The notes beneath the pieces are model-generated. The model had not been told where the DNA came from. It made no database searches and saw only the letters and a program-made list of their open reading frames with translations. A DNA stretch of 20,557 nt from a virus, in the IMG/VR virus record IMGVR_UViG_3300044799_000499, positions 1-20,557 of that record. One strand, given 5' to 3'. Shown here piece by piece: positions 12,914-20,549 of this stretch; the first letter of the stretch is position 1; each line of letters opens with the position of its first letter. Made by a program: the position numbers and the translations under genes.

Positions 12914-14098
12914 CTATGGATAAAGCTGTTTGGTCCTCTGATCCCCGAGCCGCTGCTCCTCCTGGACCTGCCGGAGCATATTGACGAGCTGCTGCTCGAA
13001 GGGGACGATGATCGTCCCGAGCTCGAGGTCGGCCGTCATTCCGGCCGCCGAGATCTTGTACGTCACACGCTTGACGGCCAGCGAGTATTCGTCTCCGGAC
13101 TCGGTGGTCAGTTTTATTTTCCCGAGCGCGCTGATCTTCGCCTTCTCGGTGTCCAAGAAATAGCCGGCGATCTTAGCCTGGGTCACCGGATTCTTTTTCT
13201 GGTCCAGGATATAGGCGGCCCAGCGGAGCGCGTCGGTCGTGTTCAGGATCTCCGGGGCCGTGATGATATCCTCGCGCAGCCCATAGGTCGAGATCGAGGG
13301 CGCGGAGGATACAGTACCGGCGATATTCGTCCCCCCGGCCTGGATCTGGCCGACCTTGACGTAGAGCTTATTCCGGATCCCGGTCGGATCGACCTGGATG
13401 TCGTCATCCTGGAAATGCTTCCCCGCCCAGAAATATTTCTTGATCGACATGTCGATCGCCCGGAAGTAAAACTCCCGCTCGTTGTCGACGCCGAACTCGA
13501 AGTTCTGGGCGGCGTCGGCCAGCATCTGGACCGCGTCCTTGGCCTTGGTATGGTCGAAGGAGATCGAATTGAGAGTGTAGCCGACCGTCTCCACCTTGGC
13601 CGCGTTATAGACGATCTGCGTGTTAGGCGCCACGATCGTCTCGATGATGTCCTTGACGATATTGGAGATGTCCTGGCTCGCGTAGGCCTCGGTCACGAGG
13701 ATCCAGTCGAGCTGCTCGTAGAACCCGAAGCCGGAGTATTCAAAGGGTTTTTTGGCGCCCGGATCCGGCTGCTTCTGGATGAACCCGATAAACCAGGGCA
13801 TCGTGTCAAAATAGGGGTGAATCGCGACACGGCTCCTATCGCCGATCGAAAAGCTCGGCTTCGCGTCGACCTTGAAGGAGAAGGCTCCGCATCCGAAATC
13901 CGCGAGCTCAAACTGCGCCTCCGAGACGTGCGCCTCTTTGATGTCGGACCCGAGCTCGCCGACCTTCAGGCCGGCGGTGCTATAAAAAATCAGCTTGAAT
14001 CCGCGCTCCTGCAGGATCGACGGCGAATAGATAACGACCCCGAGCTTGATGCCCCAGAGATGGGTCTCCCGGAATCGATGCTCCCGGAACCGACTCAC
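12914..14098 (-). CDS. Tail hub / tail-associated protein (gp27-like)
   Basis: I place the start at the GTG at 14098. AAGGAGG lies 7 nt before it, inside the last codons of the distal tail gene, and the start overlaps that stop (GTGA). A TTG at 14104 is in frame but only 1 nt from the ribosome site. The 394-residue protein has the pattern of baseplate hub proteins: a first beta domain (EAQFELADFGCGAFSFKV), then RSRVAIHPYFDTMPWFIGFI, and a helical insert with ISNIVKDIIETIV. A second beta part follows (YTLNSISFDHTKAKDAVQMLADAAQNFEFGVD). It ends with a helix rich in Gln and Arg. In long-tailed phages this protein closes the tube and carries the fibres. Confidence 0.75.
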   Translation of the reverse strand: MSRFREHRFRETHLWGIKLGVVIYSPSILQERGFKLIFYSTAGLKVGELGSDIKEAHVSEAQFELADFGCGAFSFKVDAKPSFSIGDRSRVAIHPYFDTMPWFIGFIQKQPDPGAKKPFEYSGFGFYEQLDWILVTEAYASQDISNIVKDIIETIVAPNTQIVYNAAKVETVGYTLNSISFDHTKAKDAVQMLADAAQNFEFGVDNEREFYFRAIDMSIKKYFWAGKHFQDDDIQVDPTGIRNKLYVKVGQIQAGGTNIAGTVSSAPSISTYGLREDIITAPEILNTTDALRWAAYILDQKKNPVTQAKIAGYFLDTEKAKISALGKIKLTTESGDEYSLAVKRVTYKISAAGMTADLELGTIIVPFEQQLVNMLRQVQEEQRLGDQRTKQLYP

Positions 14099-14886
14099 AG
14101 CCAAGCCTCCTTGAAATTGAACGTGATCGTGCAGTCCGCCCCGGTGTAATGAAACTTGTTCTCGCGGCCGCCGAGCAGCCGGAGAAAGAAGCCGGAAAAT
14201 TTGTCGATGATGTTCGTCGAGCCGCGCTTGACCGTGCCCAGGGCGCAGTCGACCTCGATCGTCGTCCCGGTCAGGGCGCCGGCGTCTTGGATCCTAAAGC
14301 TCTTCGCGCCATCCGTCACGGCCTCCAAAGTGAAGTCGGTATTATTCGCCTGATTCAGGATGGTAATGACCGGATAGACTTCGATGTTGCCGAGAACGTC
14401 GAATTGAAAAATATCCAACGGCGAACCTGGCGTGGGGCCAAACTGTTTTGATTTTGCCGAGACCGCGTACCAAAAGGGATCGATGCAGAGAAAATTAATA
14501 GAGACTTCCCCGTACCGGTAATTGACCTGGGAGGGGAAGGCATGGTTGATCTCCGCGATCTTGAGGACGTTGATCTGCCGGCCGCGGTCCTGGAGCTTGA
14601 AATTCTCCTTGATGATCTCTTTCGCCAGATTGTCCCAGGCGGTGTTGTAGGCTGCATCCGTCGCGGCCCAGATCTTGCCCGTGACCTCGATCGTTCGGGT
14701 CGTCATCTTGCCGTCCGAGACATCCCGGGCCCCGTGCGCGAAGGCCACGTCCATGAGCCCCTGTTTTTTGGCGATCGGCTCCGAGCGGATCTCAAATTTA
14801 CTTGGGAGATAAAACTCATTGCCGACGGAGTCGATGATCTTCAATCTCTCGTCAGGGGCGGCCGTATAATAAACAGGGATGCTCAT
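14095..14886 (-). CDS. Distal tail protein (Dit)
   Basis: The protein has 263 residues and starts at 14886, sharing one base with the tape measure stop (TGATG). The N-terminal half is the Sipho_tail-type fold: FYLPSKFEIRSEPIAKKQGLMDVAFAHGARDVSDGK, then TRTIEVTGKIWA and a helix with AWDNLAKEI. The C-terminal half is a beta sandwich: YPVITILNQANNTDFTLEA, ending TITFNFKEAW. Dit forms the hexameric ring that joins the tube to the baseplate. The order tape measure, Dit, hub, fibre is standard for siphovirus tails, and the length is usual. Confidence 0.85.
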   Translation of the reverse strand: MSIPVYYTAAPDERLKIIDSVGNEFYLPSKFEIRSEPIAKKQGLMDVAFAHGARDVSDGKMTTRTIEVTGKIWAATDAAYNTAWDNLAKEIIKENFKLQDRGRQINVLKIAEINHAFPSQVNYRYGEVSINFLCIDPFWYAVSAKSKQFGPTPGSPLDIFQFDVLGNIEVYPVITILNQANNTDFTLEAVTDGAKSFRIQDAGALTGTTIEVDCALGTVKRGSTNIIDKFSGFFLRLLGGRENKFHYTGADCTITFNFKEAWL

Positions 14887-16949
14887 CAGCGTCTTCCTCT
14901 CTGGATCGCTTCCTGGGTCTTGCGGGCCAGCTTCTCCGAGATCTCATCGATGTCCCATGCCGTTCTGATATCTCCGGAAAAATAAACATACTGCTTAAAG
15001 TTTATTGAACCGCCGGCGCCGGCCGCAGCCATGCCAAACCTTCCGATCGGCAAGACAGCCTCCGGTCCTCTTTCGCCGATCATCGCCAACGTCGGCCTCG
15101 TAACTATTCCGCCTTCGCCGAAAGCTTTAATTTTTGAAAATAGAGCTGTGACGCCTGCGATGGCTACGCCGGCCAGGACTAAATTTAACGGAAATGGAAC
15201 GGACTTCATGACCGAGGAAATAGCATGAGCTATCGCCTCGGCTTTTTTGGCGAGAATTTCTTTTGCCGAGGCCATGAGGGTAGTGGTCATTAACTGCCCG
15301 ATCCCAGTTATCGCGCTCTTGACAAAACCGGAAAACGCTTCGCCCATAGCTTTCAAAATGTTTTTATGCCCTTCACCCCAGATCATAAATCCCTCTAGGC
15401 TTCTCGTAACAAAATCTCCGAATATCGAAAGGCCGGTCTCCGTTATCCCAGTCATCAATTCTTGGATGTCGGTCGAGAGTTTAAGGAGTAGGTCCTTGCC
15501 GTACTGAATATCATCAACAAGTTTAAGGATTGTGTTCTTTGAAGTTTCGCCGATAAAAGAAAAAGTGACGCTGCCCGCGTTTTTTATCGCCTCGAATATA
15601 GTGATGATGCTATTCCATTTGTCCCACTGGAATGGGATCGCGGCCACGGTCGTAGAGATATTTTCAAGAACGGGGGGCAGTTTCTTAGCGCCCTCCAGAA
15701 ACTTTTTAAATTCATCAGTGCCGCCTGCCTGGGCCTTTTTTTGTTTTTCGAGTTTTGTTTTATATTCTTCCGTCGCAGCGGCAAGATTTTTTTTGCTTAT
15801 AAGCTCCTCTTTCCCAAACATGACGGAAATTTTAAGCGCCTGAGCATCCTCATGATATTTCGCCAACAGCTTTTTATAGGCTTCGGCAGTCAATCCAGCC
15901 TTTTTCGCGGCTAGATCCATGACGTCTGCCGATTGCTTTCTCATATCGATCCCGTATTGGCGAAGCGTAGCCCCCTCGTCCTTCTCCGCCTCCCGGAGCT
16001 GATAAATAGTAAGTGCCAATAATCCGACCGCCCCGATGGCAAGAGCAACGGGATTCGTAGCCAACCAAAAGAGATTTTTTCCCAGGCTTATCACCCCGTC
16101 CACAACCTTCGGGAAAATCATCACCATCGGCCCGAGGATGGTCATGAGCCCGCCCAGCCCCGCGAGGATCGGGACCAGGGTCTTCATGAGCCCCTGATGA
16201 GCATCGATCCAATCCAAGACGCGCTTCGTTATGTCCCCGATCTTCGTTACGAGCGGCAACAGGACGGGGATAAGCCGTGCGCCGATCGTCTCCATCGTCT
16301 CGCCGATATTGACTTTCAAGATCTTCATCTGGCCGGCGAATGTCTGGCCCGCGGCCACGGCCGCGCCGCCGAAGGCTTTGTCCAAGTCTTTCAGCATTAG
16401 ATTAAAATCGCCGGTCCGCTTTGTCTCTTCCGAGAGCACAACCCCCTGGCGTCCGAGAAGGTCCATGTGGCCCGTGACGGCTCGGCCGACTGCCATCGTG
16501 GCTTCGGCCAGGTTGATCTCTTCGCCCGTCGCCCTGGCCCGCGCCGTCGCCATGTCCAGGATCCTCGGGATGAGTGCCGCGATCTGCTTTTCGTTCAGAC
16601 CGAACGTGGCCAGGCGCGCTTCGGAGATTTTAATCTCTTCATCCTCAATCCCGGTCGTTTGCTGTAAGGCTTCGGCGTACTTAAGAAGCATATCCGCGCC
16701 GGTTTTCGATGCCCCCTCGACGTTTGAAAGCGCCTGACGAAGCTTCATCTCTGCGGCCTCCGCCTTCACGGCCTCGGATATGCTTTTCGCAAAAAAAGCG
16801 GTCATCACCCCGCCGATCGCCGTCATGGTCAAGCCGATCTTGCGAAACTCTTTCTCATGCGCTTCGAGTTTCGCCTTGATCTTGCCCAGTCCGGCTTCGA
16901 GTTCCGCGACGTCGACGCCGATCAAAACAAGGAGCGATTTTACGGTCAT
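14886..16949 (-). CDS. Tape measure protein
   Basis: This 687-residue protein is the longest in the window. The first 60 residues contain a helical part with IGVDVAELEAGLGKIKAKLEAH, typical of phage tape measure starts. A conserved region follows with AAVAAGQTFAGQMKILKVNI and GETMETIGARLIPVLLPL, then hydrophobic helices (about residues 255-320) that could insert into the host membrane. Near the end is the usual FGEGGIVTRPTLAMIGERGP motif, where GGIV.RPT and GERGPE are widely conserved. It fixes tail length and is ejected with the DNA. By the usual 0.15 nm per residue, the tail would be about 100 nm. The start overlaps the stop of the frameshifted chaperone (ATGA), so translation is probably coupled. 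Confidence 0.93.
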   Translation of the reverse strand: MTVKSLLVLIGVDVAELEAGLGKIKAKLEAHEKEFRKIGLTMTAIGGVMTAFFAKSISEAVKAEAAEMKLRQALSNVEGASKTGADMLLKYAEALQQTTGIEDEEIKISEARLATFGLNEKQIAALIPRILDMATARARATGEEINLAEATMAVGRAVTGHMDLLGRQGVVLSEETKRTGDFNLMLKDLDKAFGGAAVAAGQTFAGQMKILKVNIGETMETIGARLIPVLLPLVTKIGDITKRVLDWIDAHQGLMKTLVPILAGLGGLMTILGPMVMIFPKVVDGVISLGKNLFWLATNPVALAIGAVGLLALTIYQLREAEKDEGATLRQYGIDMRKQSADVMDLAAKKAGLTAEAYKKLLAKYHEDAQALKISVMFGKEELISKKNLAAATEEYKTKLEKQKKAQAGGTDEFKKFLEGAKKLPPVLENISTTVAAIPFQWDKWNSIITIFEAIKNAGSVTFSFIGETSKNTILKLVDDIQYGKDLLLKLSTDIQELMTGITETGLSIFGDFVTRSLEGFMIWGEGHKNILKAMGEAFSGFVKSAITGIGQLMTTTLMASAKEILAKKAEAIAHAISSVMKSVPFPLNLVLAGVAIAGVTALFSKIKAFGEGGIVTRPTLAMIGERGPEAVLPIGRFGMAAAGAGGSINFKQYVYFSGDIRTAWDIDEISEKLARKTQEAIQRGRR

Positions 16950-17559
16950 TCGATCTTCAACCTTTTCTTGATGTCCTTAAGTTCCTTTTTCGCCGTCTTC
17001 TTGCCCGCCCTTTTTTTCTTCATTTTCGGAAAAACGGAAGGCAGAAGATCCCGCGGCTGGACGGACTTCCCGGAAAGAACACTCACGATCTGGGCCGCCA
17101 GCCAGGCCGTCCGCTGCCATTCAGCTTTATCGCGTTCAACCTCGACCTCGTTCCAGGCTTCGAGCCGTTCTCGAAACTCGACCGGCGTCAGGTCTTCAAA
17201 TTCGGCGGGAGAGATCCCGATTCTGAGGGCCGCACGTCTTGCTCGTCCGATGTCTGAGTCATCGTTTTTTTTTCCGTCCCGACCTGCTCCGAAATCGCTT
17301 CGATGATAATTTCGACGATGCCCATGACGGTGTAGCGGTCCGGGATCTGCTCGTCGATGAGATCAGAAACGCGCTCGACCGTCAGGCCCTCCTCCTCGTG
17401 GACGAGGCCCGCCCAGGCGACCGTTGGCATTTCATCGACCTTTAGATTCAGGAGATCCGAAATGTCCCGGTCCCCGAACTTCTCCCGGATGAGCCGGATC
17501 GCCTTGAACCCGAATTTGAGCCGGCGCGGCCGGTCGAGATTGAGAATAAACTCTCTCAT
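16946..17559 (-). CDS. Tail assembly chaperone GT fusion, made by -1 frameshift
   Basis: A -1 shift at the A9 run joins the G frame to an uninterrupted second frame ending at TGA 16948-16946, giving about 204 residues. I translated the second frame by hand. After the shift it reads through DIGRARRAALRIGISPAEF, then EDLTPVEFRERLEAWNEVEVE, then WQRTAWLAAQIVSVLSG, and a lysine-rich end. The phrase LTP.EF...LEAW...RTAWLAAQI is typical of the T part of phage tail chaperones. The +1 frame hits a stop at once, so only -1 works. The long form binds the tape measure protein and guides tube assembly, and the short form G is made in excess. The stop overlaps the tape measure start. Confidence 0.85.
17188..17559 (-). 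CDS. Tail assembly chaperone G (short form)
   Basis: This 123-residue protein is the unshifted product. Residues 1-95 form a helical domain: RRLKFGFKAIRLIREKFGD, then ISDLLNLKVDEMPTVAWAGL and VERVSDLIDEQIPDR, fitting the phage tail chaperone family. The last about 25 residues after the A9 run are read only when no shift occurs (TMTQTSDEQDVRPSESGSLP) and look disordered. The start at 17559 has no strong ribosome site and follows the previous stop by 2 bp. The gene lies between the tube and tape measure genes, where this pair is always found. Confidence 0.85.
   Translation of the reverse strand: MREFILNLDRPRRLKFGFKAIRLIREKFGDRDISDLLNLKVDEMPTVAWAGLVHEEEGLTVERVSDLIDEQIPDRYTVMGIVEIIIEAISEQVGTEKKTMTQTSDEQDVRPSESGSLPPNLKT
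17265..17273 (-). other. Slippery A9 run for the G/GT frameshift
   Basis: On the minus strand the run reads GG-AAAAAAAAA-CG, which contains the heptamer AAAAAAA in the right phase (GAA AAA AAA ACG). A one-base backward slip changes ACG ATG ACT to AAC GAT GAC and opens the T frame. I see no certain downstream pseudoknot by eye. Confidence 0.78.
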
Positions 17560-17561
17560 GC

Positions 17562-17891
17562 TCAGGCGACCCGGACGACCGCGATCGTCAGCGCCACGAC
17601 GCCGCTGTAGGTGAGCTGAACCTTGTCGGCAGCATCGTTGAACCGGTCCTTCGGGAAAGGCCCGATCATCCGCTCCCCGGCGTTCGGGATGGCCACCGCG
17701 ACGTCGTGATCAAAGCCCTGGTTGCAGGCGGTCTGCGAATTCACGGTCACGGTCTGCGGGCTCGTATGCCCGTTTTTGATGTGGATGAAATCCTTCCCGC
17801 TATTGACAAACGCATCGCCGCCAGCGGCCGCGGCCCCGTACGTCGGATTCAGCCCGGGAAGGGAAACACTTTGGACAGTTAAGTCTGCCAT
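17562..17891 (-). CDS. Small beta-rich virion protein next to the tail tube (109 aa)
   Basis: The start at 17891 has GGAGGAG upstream. The protein is rich in Val, Thr, Ala and Gly, with a pattern of beta strands: FIHIKNGHTSPQTVTVNSQT, then NAGERMIGPFPKDRF, and VQLTYSGVVALTIAVVRV at the end. 'HxKNG..SP.TVTV.SQ..C.QGF' followed by 'GERMIGPF....FND' recurs in small structural proteins of actinophage-like and other siphoviruses. The fold is probably an Ig-like or decoration sandwich. Lying between tail tube and chaperone it may decorate the tail or head. Exact location in the virion is unknown. Confidence 0.65.
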   Translation of the reverse strand: MADLTVQSVSLPGLNPTYGAAAAGGDAFVNSGKDFIHIKNGHTSPQTVTVNSQTACNQGFDHDVAVAIPNAGERMIGPFPKDRFNDAADKVQLTYSGVVALTIAVVRVA

Positions 17892-17903
17892 ATTCTCCTC
17901 CTA

Positions 17904-18317
17904 TCAGGTGATCGTAATGACGCCGGACGATTCGAGCGAGAAGCTGAACTTCGCAGCATCCTTTTCCGAGGCCTTGATCCCGCCCTTCCCGAATACGTAG
18001 GCGCCCGTGTAGGTCTTCGCCTTCGTGATGACCTGGGCTTCGAGCATCACGCTATCCGGAGCGTCGACCCAGCCGCCGAAGATTTCGAGGATCCCGGCGT
18101 CGTCTTCGATGAGGAAGCAGTCACAATCGACGCTCAGGTTCCGGTTTCCGGGAAGCGATTCTTCCCATCCCTGGGAATCCTTGTCCGTGACTTCGATCTT
18201 GCCGCGGTTGAAGTTGATCGTCGCGTCGCTCTGGCCGCCGATCTTCGTCCAGACGGGGGAAGCGTGGGTTCCGGTGTTGACCTTGAGATAAACATCCAAG
18301 CCTTTAGTTTTTGCCAT
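17904..18317 (-). CDS. Major tail tube protein
   Basis: The 137-residue protein begins MAKTKGLDVYLKVNTGTHASPVWTKIGGQ, followed by SDATINFNRGKIEVTDKDSQGW and a C-terminal beta strand region ending SFSLESSGVITIT. 'G.D..LKVNTGT..SPVWT.IGG..DA.I...R..IEVT.KDS.GW.E.LPG.R..S.' is the characteristic pattern of TP901-1-type tail tube proteins. The start at 18317 has AGGAGG upstream. It stands before the chaperone and tape measure genes, as expected. It stacks into hexameric rings. Confidence 0.9.
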   Translation of the reverse strand: MAKTKGLDVYLKVNTGTHASPVWTKIGGQSDATINFNRGKIEVTDKDSQGWEESLPGNRNLSVDCDCFLIEDDAGILEIFGGWVDAPDSVMLEAQVITKAKTYTGAYVFGKGGIKASEKDAAKFSFSLESSGVITIT

Positions 18318-18848
18318 TTAAACCTCCTGTAAATTTGCTTCAGCGGCTTTCGCCCTGAAGATATATTTCAACTCTACGTGATAGAGATTTTGTCCAGCAA
18401 TCCTGTCGAACTTATCGTGGCCCTGGACCGCGTGAAGATAAATGACCAGGCCGTCGTGCTCAACCTCGCGATTGCCGGCAAGGATCATGAAGTCGATCAT
18501 GCGCCGAAGCTCGCCGAATGAGCCGGCGTAAATTTGAACGGCGTAGCAGTAATAGATATCATCCGGCCCGCCGATCTCAAGCGCGAATAAATGGACAGGA
18601 CAAAGAACGCCCTGCGCGAGATCGTCCGGCTGCGTCTCCCAGGCCGGGAAATCCTTGACCAAACCGCGAATCGTTTTTCCGATATCGATCGGAGACGTGA
18701 ACCGCTGCTCCTGCTTCGCCTTCTCTTTCTCAAGTTCCTGGTCGATCAGGGCGTCGAATGCCGCTTCCGTTTCGGACAGGGGCTCGTCCGACTGGAAAGG
18801 TTCGGCTTCGATTATTTCTTCCGGATCGATTTTTTTTCTCTTGGCCAT
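18318..18848 (-). CDS. Unknown virion-operon protein with acidic N-terminus (176 aa)
   Basis: The start at 18848 has GAGGAG upstream. The first 45 residues are low-complexity and acidic (PEEIIEAEPFQSDEPLSE, then IDQELEKEKAKQEQ). From about residue 65 there is an ordered part: FPAWETQPDDLAQGVLCPVHLFALE, then DDIYYCYAVQIYAGSFGELRRMIDF and a beta end with LYHVELKYIF. It lies between the tail terminator and tail tube genes with no intergenic gap to the tube gene. It may be a second terminator-like or tail completion protein, but no known family is clear to me. Confidence 0.7.
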   Translation of the reverse strand: MAKRKKIDPEEIIEAEPFQSDEPLSETEAAFDALIDQELEKEKAKQEQRFTSPIDIGKTIRGLVKDFPAWETQPDDLAQGVLCPVHLFALEIGGPDDIYYCYAVQIYAGSFGELRRMIDFMILAGNREVEHDGLVIYLHAVQGHDKFDRIAGQNLYHVELKYIFRAKAAEANLQEV

Positions 18849-18849
18849 A

Positions 18850-19239
18850 TCAAAGCTCCTCGATGAGATATTTCATTTCCAGGATCCCATGCCTGGTCAC
18901 GCCGTCGATATCGATGATGATCTGGTTTGTCTCCATGTCCTGGAAAACGACGTTGAAGTCCGAGCCCAGGGCCGGATAGGTCGCCGTCAGGATCTCGAGC
19001 ACGGAGGCCATCATCTCAGCGACTTCTTTCTTGCCCGGATACTGGGACCAGAAATCGATTGTAGCCAGGACGGTCTGGCCGGGCTTTGACTTGTCTGACC
19101 AGGGCGTGCCGCGGATCCCGCCCAGGATGATATAGGGATAGACTGGCTGATCTGGATGATCGTCATGGACACGGAAAGACGTCTCGGCCGCGATCTTGTC
19201 GCCGATCCATTTGGTGAGAGGCAGCACGGGAGATTTCAT
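18850..19239 (-). CDS. Tail terminator (DUF3168-type)
   Basis: The 129-residue protein has the usual order of this family. It begins PLTKWIGDKIAAETSFRVHDDHPDQPVYPYIILGG.RG (split between a helix and first strands), then QTVLATIDFWSQYPGKKEV, then a helix with MMASVLEIL and the end NQIIIDIDGVTRHGILEMKYLI. Tail terminators form a ring that caps the tube and joins it to the head. The start overlaps the preceding stop (ATGA). The position between the gp10-like gene and the tube gene is standard. Confidence 0.8.
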   Translation of the reverse strand: MKSPVLPLTKWIGDKIAAETSFRVHDDHPDQPVYPYIILGGIRGTPWSDKSKPGQTVLATIDFWSQYPGKKEVAEMMASVLEILTATYPALGSDFNVVFQDMETNQIIIDIDGVTRHGILEMKYLIEEL

Positions 19240-19682
19240 TTTTCGAGGATCCTCTTGAGCCGGTCGAAAAATTCACCCTCGATGGAAAAGAAGGCCGGAT
19301 TCAAATACGGCCTGGCCGGTAGGCCGCGCTTTGCGATCGCCCTGGCCACAAGAAAGACCGGGATCTTATGCTTCCGCGCCCAGTCCTCGAGCGCTTCCAT
19401 CGGCGGGAAATGCGGCCGCGTCCCGAATTCGACGTAGGGGGCATAGGGAAACGGCGACCCGATCTCTGCGCTTAATCCGTTCGGCGTCGTCTCCGCAATA
19501 ATCGAGTTCCGGAGATTTCCGGTATCGATCGCCTTGAGCGCCCGGGCATTATCCTGGGCCTGGGTTTTGATTTGCAGCGCCGAGTAGAGGACTTCAGCCT
19601 TCACGCCGGCAGTCTTCGATTTCTGGCGCTCAAGCTCTTTCATGAGTGCGTCCATGCCCTTAAGCTTGATACTGACTTTCAT
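19236..19682 (-). CDS. HK97 gp10-like tail/neck protein
   Basis: I choose the ATG at 19682, which overlaps the preceding stop (ATGA); the longer frame adds nine residues without support. The 148-residue protein has a helical start (KLKGMDALMKELERQKSKTAG) and then the family signature. That signature is LYSALQIKTQAQDNARALKAIDTGNLRNSI, followed by the strand pair PNGLSAEIGSPFPYAPYVEFGT. The end is ARPYLNPAF followed by a helix. 'DTG.L..SI...' and 'YA.YVEFGT...' are the key motifs. It helps complete the head-tail junction. Confidence 0.88.
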   Translation of the reverse strand: MKVSIKLKGMDALMKELERQKSKTAGVKAEVLYSALQIKTQAQDNARALKAIDTGNLRNSIIAETTPNGLSAEIGSPFPYAPYVEFGTRPHFPPMEALEDWARKHKIPVFLVARAIAKRGLPARPYLNPAFFSIEGEFFDRLKRILEK

Positions 19683-20020
19683 TCGCCGCCCTCTTTCGCC
19701 TCGATGCACAGAAGCTCCAGGAATCGCCTTCTCCCGCCCATGTCGATCATCGACTGGACCGAGTAGTAAGCATCCCTATGTTTTATCTGCCATCCCTGCC
19801 CGATATCCGGGCGGTAACGGATTTTGATCCTGTGCGTCACCTCCGCCTGGTTTGCCTGGGCGAAGAAATACTCTCGGCTTGAGATCGGCTCGACCTTGGC
19901 CCAGACCTCCGCGATATCCAGCCAGACAACCCGCTTGCCGTGGTATTCGTCATCGATCTTCGCGGGCCGGCGGATCGTCACGCGTTCGACCATCTCTCCT
20001 ATCTCCGGGAATTTGCCCAT
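19679..20020 (-). CDS. Head-tail joining / head closure protein
   Basis: The 113-residue protein begins MGKFPEIGEMVERVTIRRPAK and has strands with WLDIAEVWAKVEPISSREYFFAQ and HRIKIRYRPDIGQGWQIKHRDAYYSV, then a Gly-Arg turn and FLELLCIEA. This is the pattern of the SPP1 gp16 / HK97 gp7-like joining family: 'I......WA.V.P.S..E...A.....E..H...IRYR......W.I...G..Y.V'. It plugs the connector after DNA packaging. The start follows the connector gene by 1 bp. Confidence 0.85.
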   Translation of the reverse strand: MGKFPEIGEMVERVTIRRPAKIDDEYHGKRVVWLDIAEVWAKVEPISSREYFFAQANQAEVTHRIKIRYRPDIGQGWQIKHRDAYYSVQSMIDMGGRRRFLELLCIEAKEGGE

Positions 20021-20021
20021 G

Positions 20022-20549
20022 TCACAACCTGAACACCTTGTACGGCCAGCAGGGGCCGGAAATCGCCTTCGAGACCTTGCCCTCGTCCATCTCGCCGCGG
20101 CTCTCGTAGAGGATGGCCAGGGCGATAAGGACGGCCTGCTTCAACGCGGAAGGGACGCTCGCCCCAGTATCCCCATAACCCGCCTTGACCGTGATGATGA
20201 AGGAAGCGAAGCCCCGATGATCCGGCCAGGAGCAGCCGCTCCGCAGCTGCACACGTCCACGTATGCCCGAGACATCGACGTAATAGAGCATATTGCTGAC
20301 TTCCGTCTTTATGCCAGCGTCATCTACGACCTCGATTTTTGTCACCTCTTGAAGCGGAGATTTGATGATCTCGATCGACGCGCCGACCTCGTCATAGATG
20401 AGTTCGAAGCTCTGCGTAAGAAGCGCCCGCCGCGTTTCCTTTTCGACGCAGTCTTCCGCCACGGAAATAAGCGCCGTGATGAGTGCATTATCGTCCGCTC
20501 CGTCAACACGGAGATGTGTTTTAGCTTCATCCAAGATGATGACCGACAT
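20022..20549 (-). CDS. Head-tail connector (HK97 gp6-like)
   Basis: The 175-residue protein is complete; its ATG at 20549 lies 8 bp from the window edge, so the ribosome site is not in view. The helical start is typical: LDEAKTHLRVDGADDNALITALISVAEDCVEKETRR (several helices). Next come the beta part with VTKIEVVDDAG and VSNMLYYVDV, then WPDHRGFASFIITVKAGYGD and a helix with ALKQAVLIALAILYESRG. 'K.HLRVD...DD..I..LI..A.......T.R', 'I.V.AGYG' and 'A.L.L.A.LYE.RG' mark this family. It forms the ring under the portal. Confidence 0.9.
   Translation of the reverse strand: MSVIILDEAKTHLRVDGADDNALITALISVAEDCVEKETRRALLTQSFELIYDEVGASIEIIKSPLQEVTKIEVVDDAGIKTEVSNMLYYVDVSGIRGRVQLRSGCSWPDHRGFASFIITVKAGYGDTGASVPSALKQAVLIALAILYESRGEMDEGKVSKAISGPCWPYKVFRL

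Noticed and set aside
12665-14149. 494-codon plus-strand frame opposite the hub gene
   Set aside because: It is rich in Asp, Arg, Leu and Gly as expected for the antisense of a GC-rich gene, has no domain, and runs across the junctions of three minus-strand genes with clear families.
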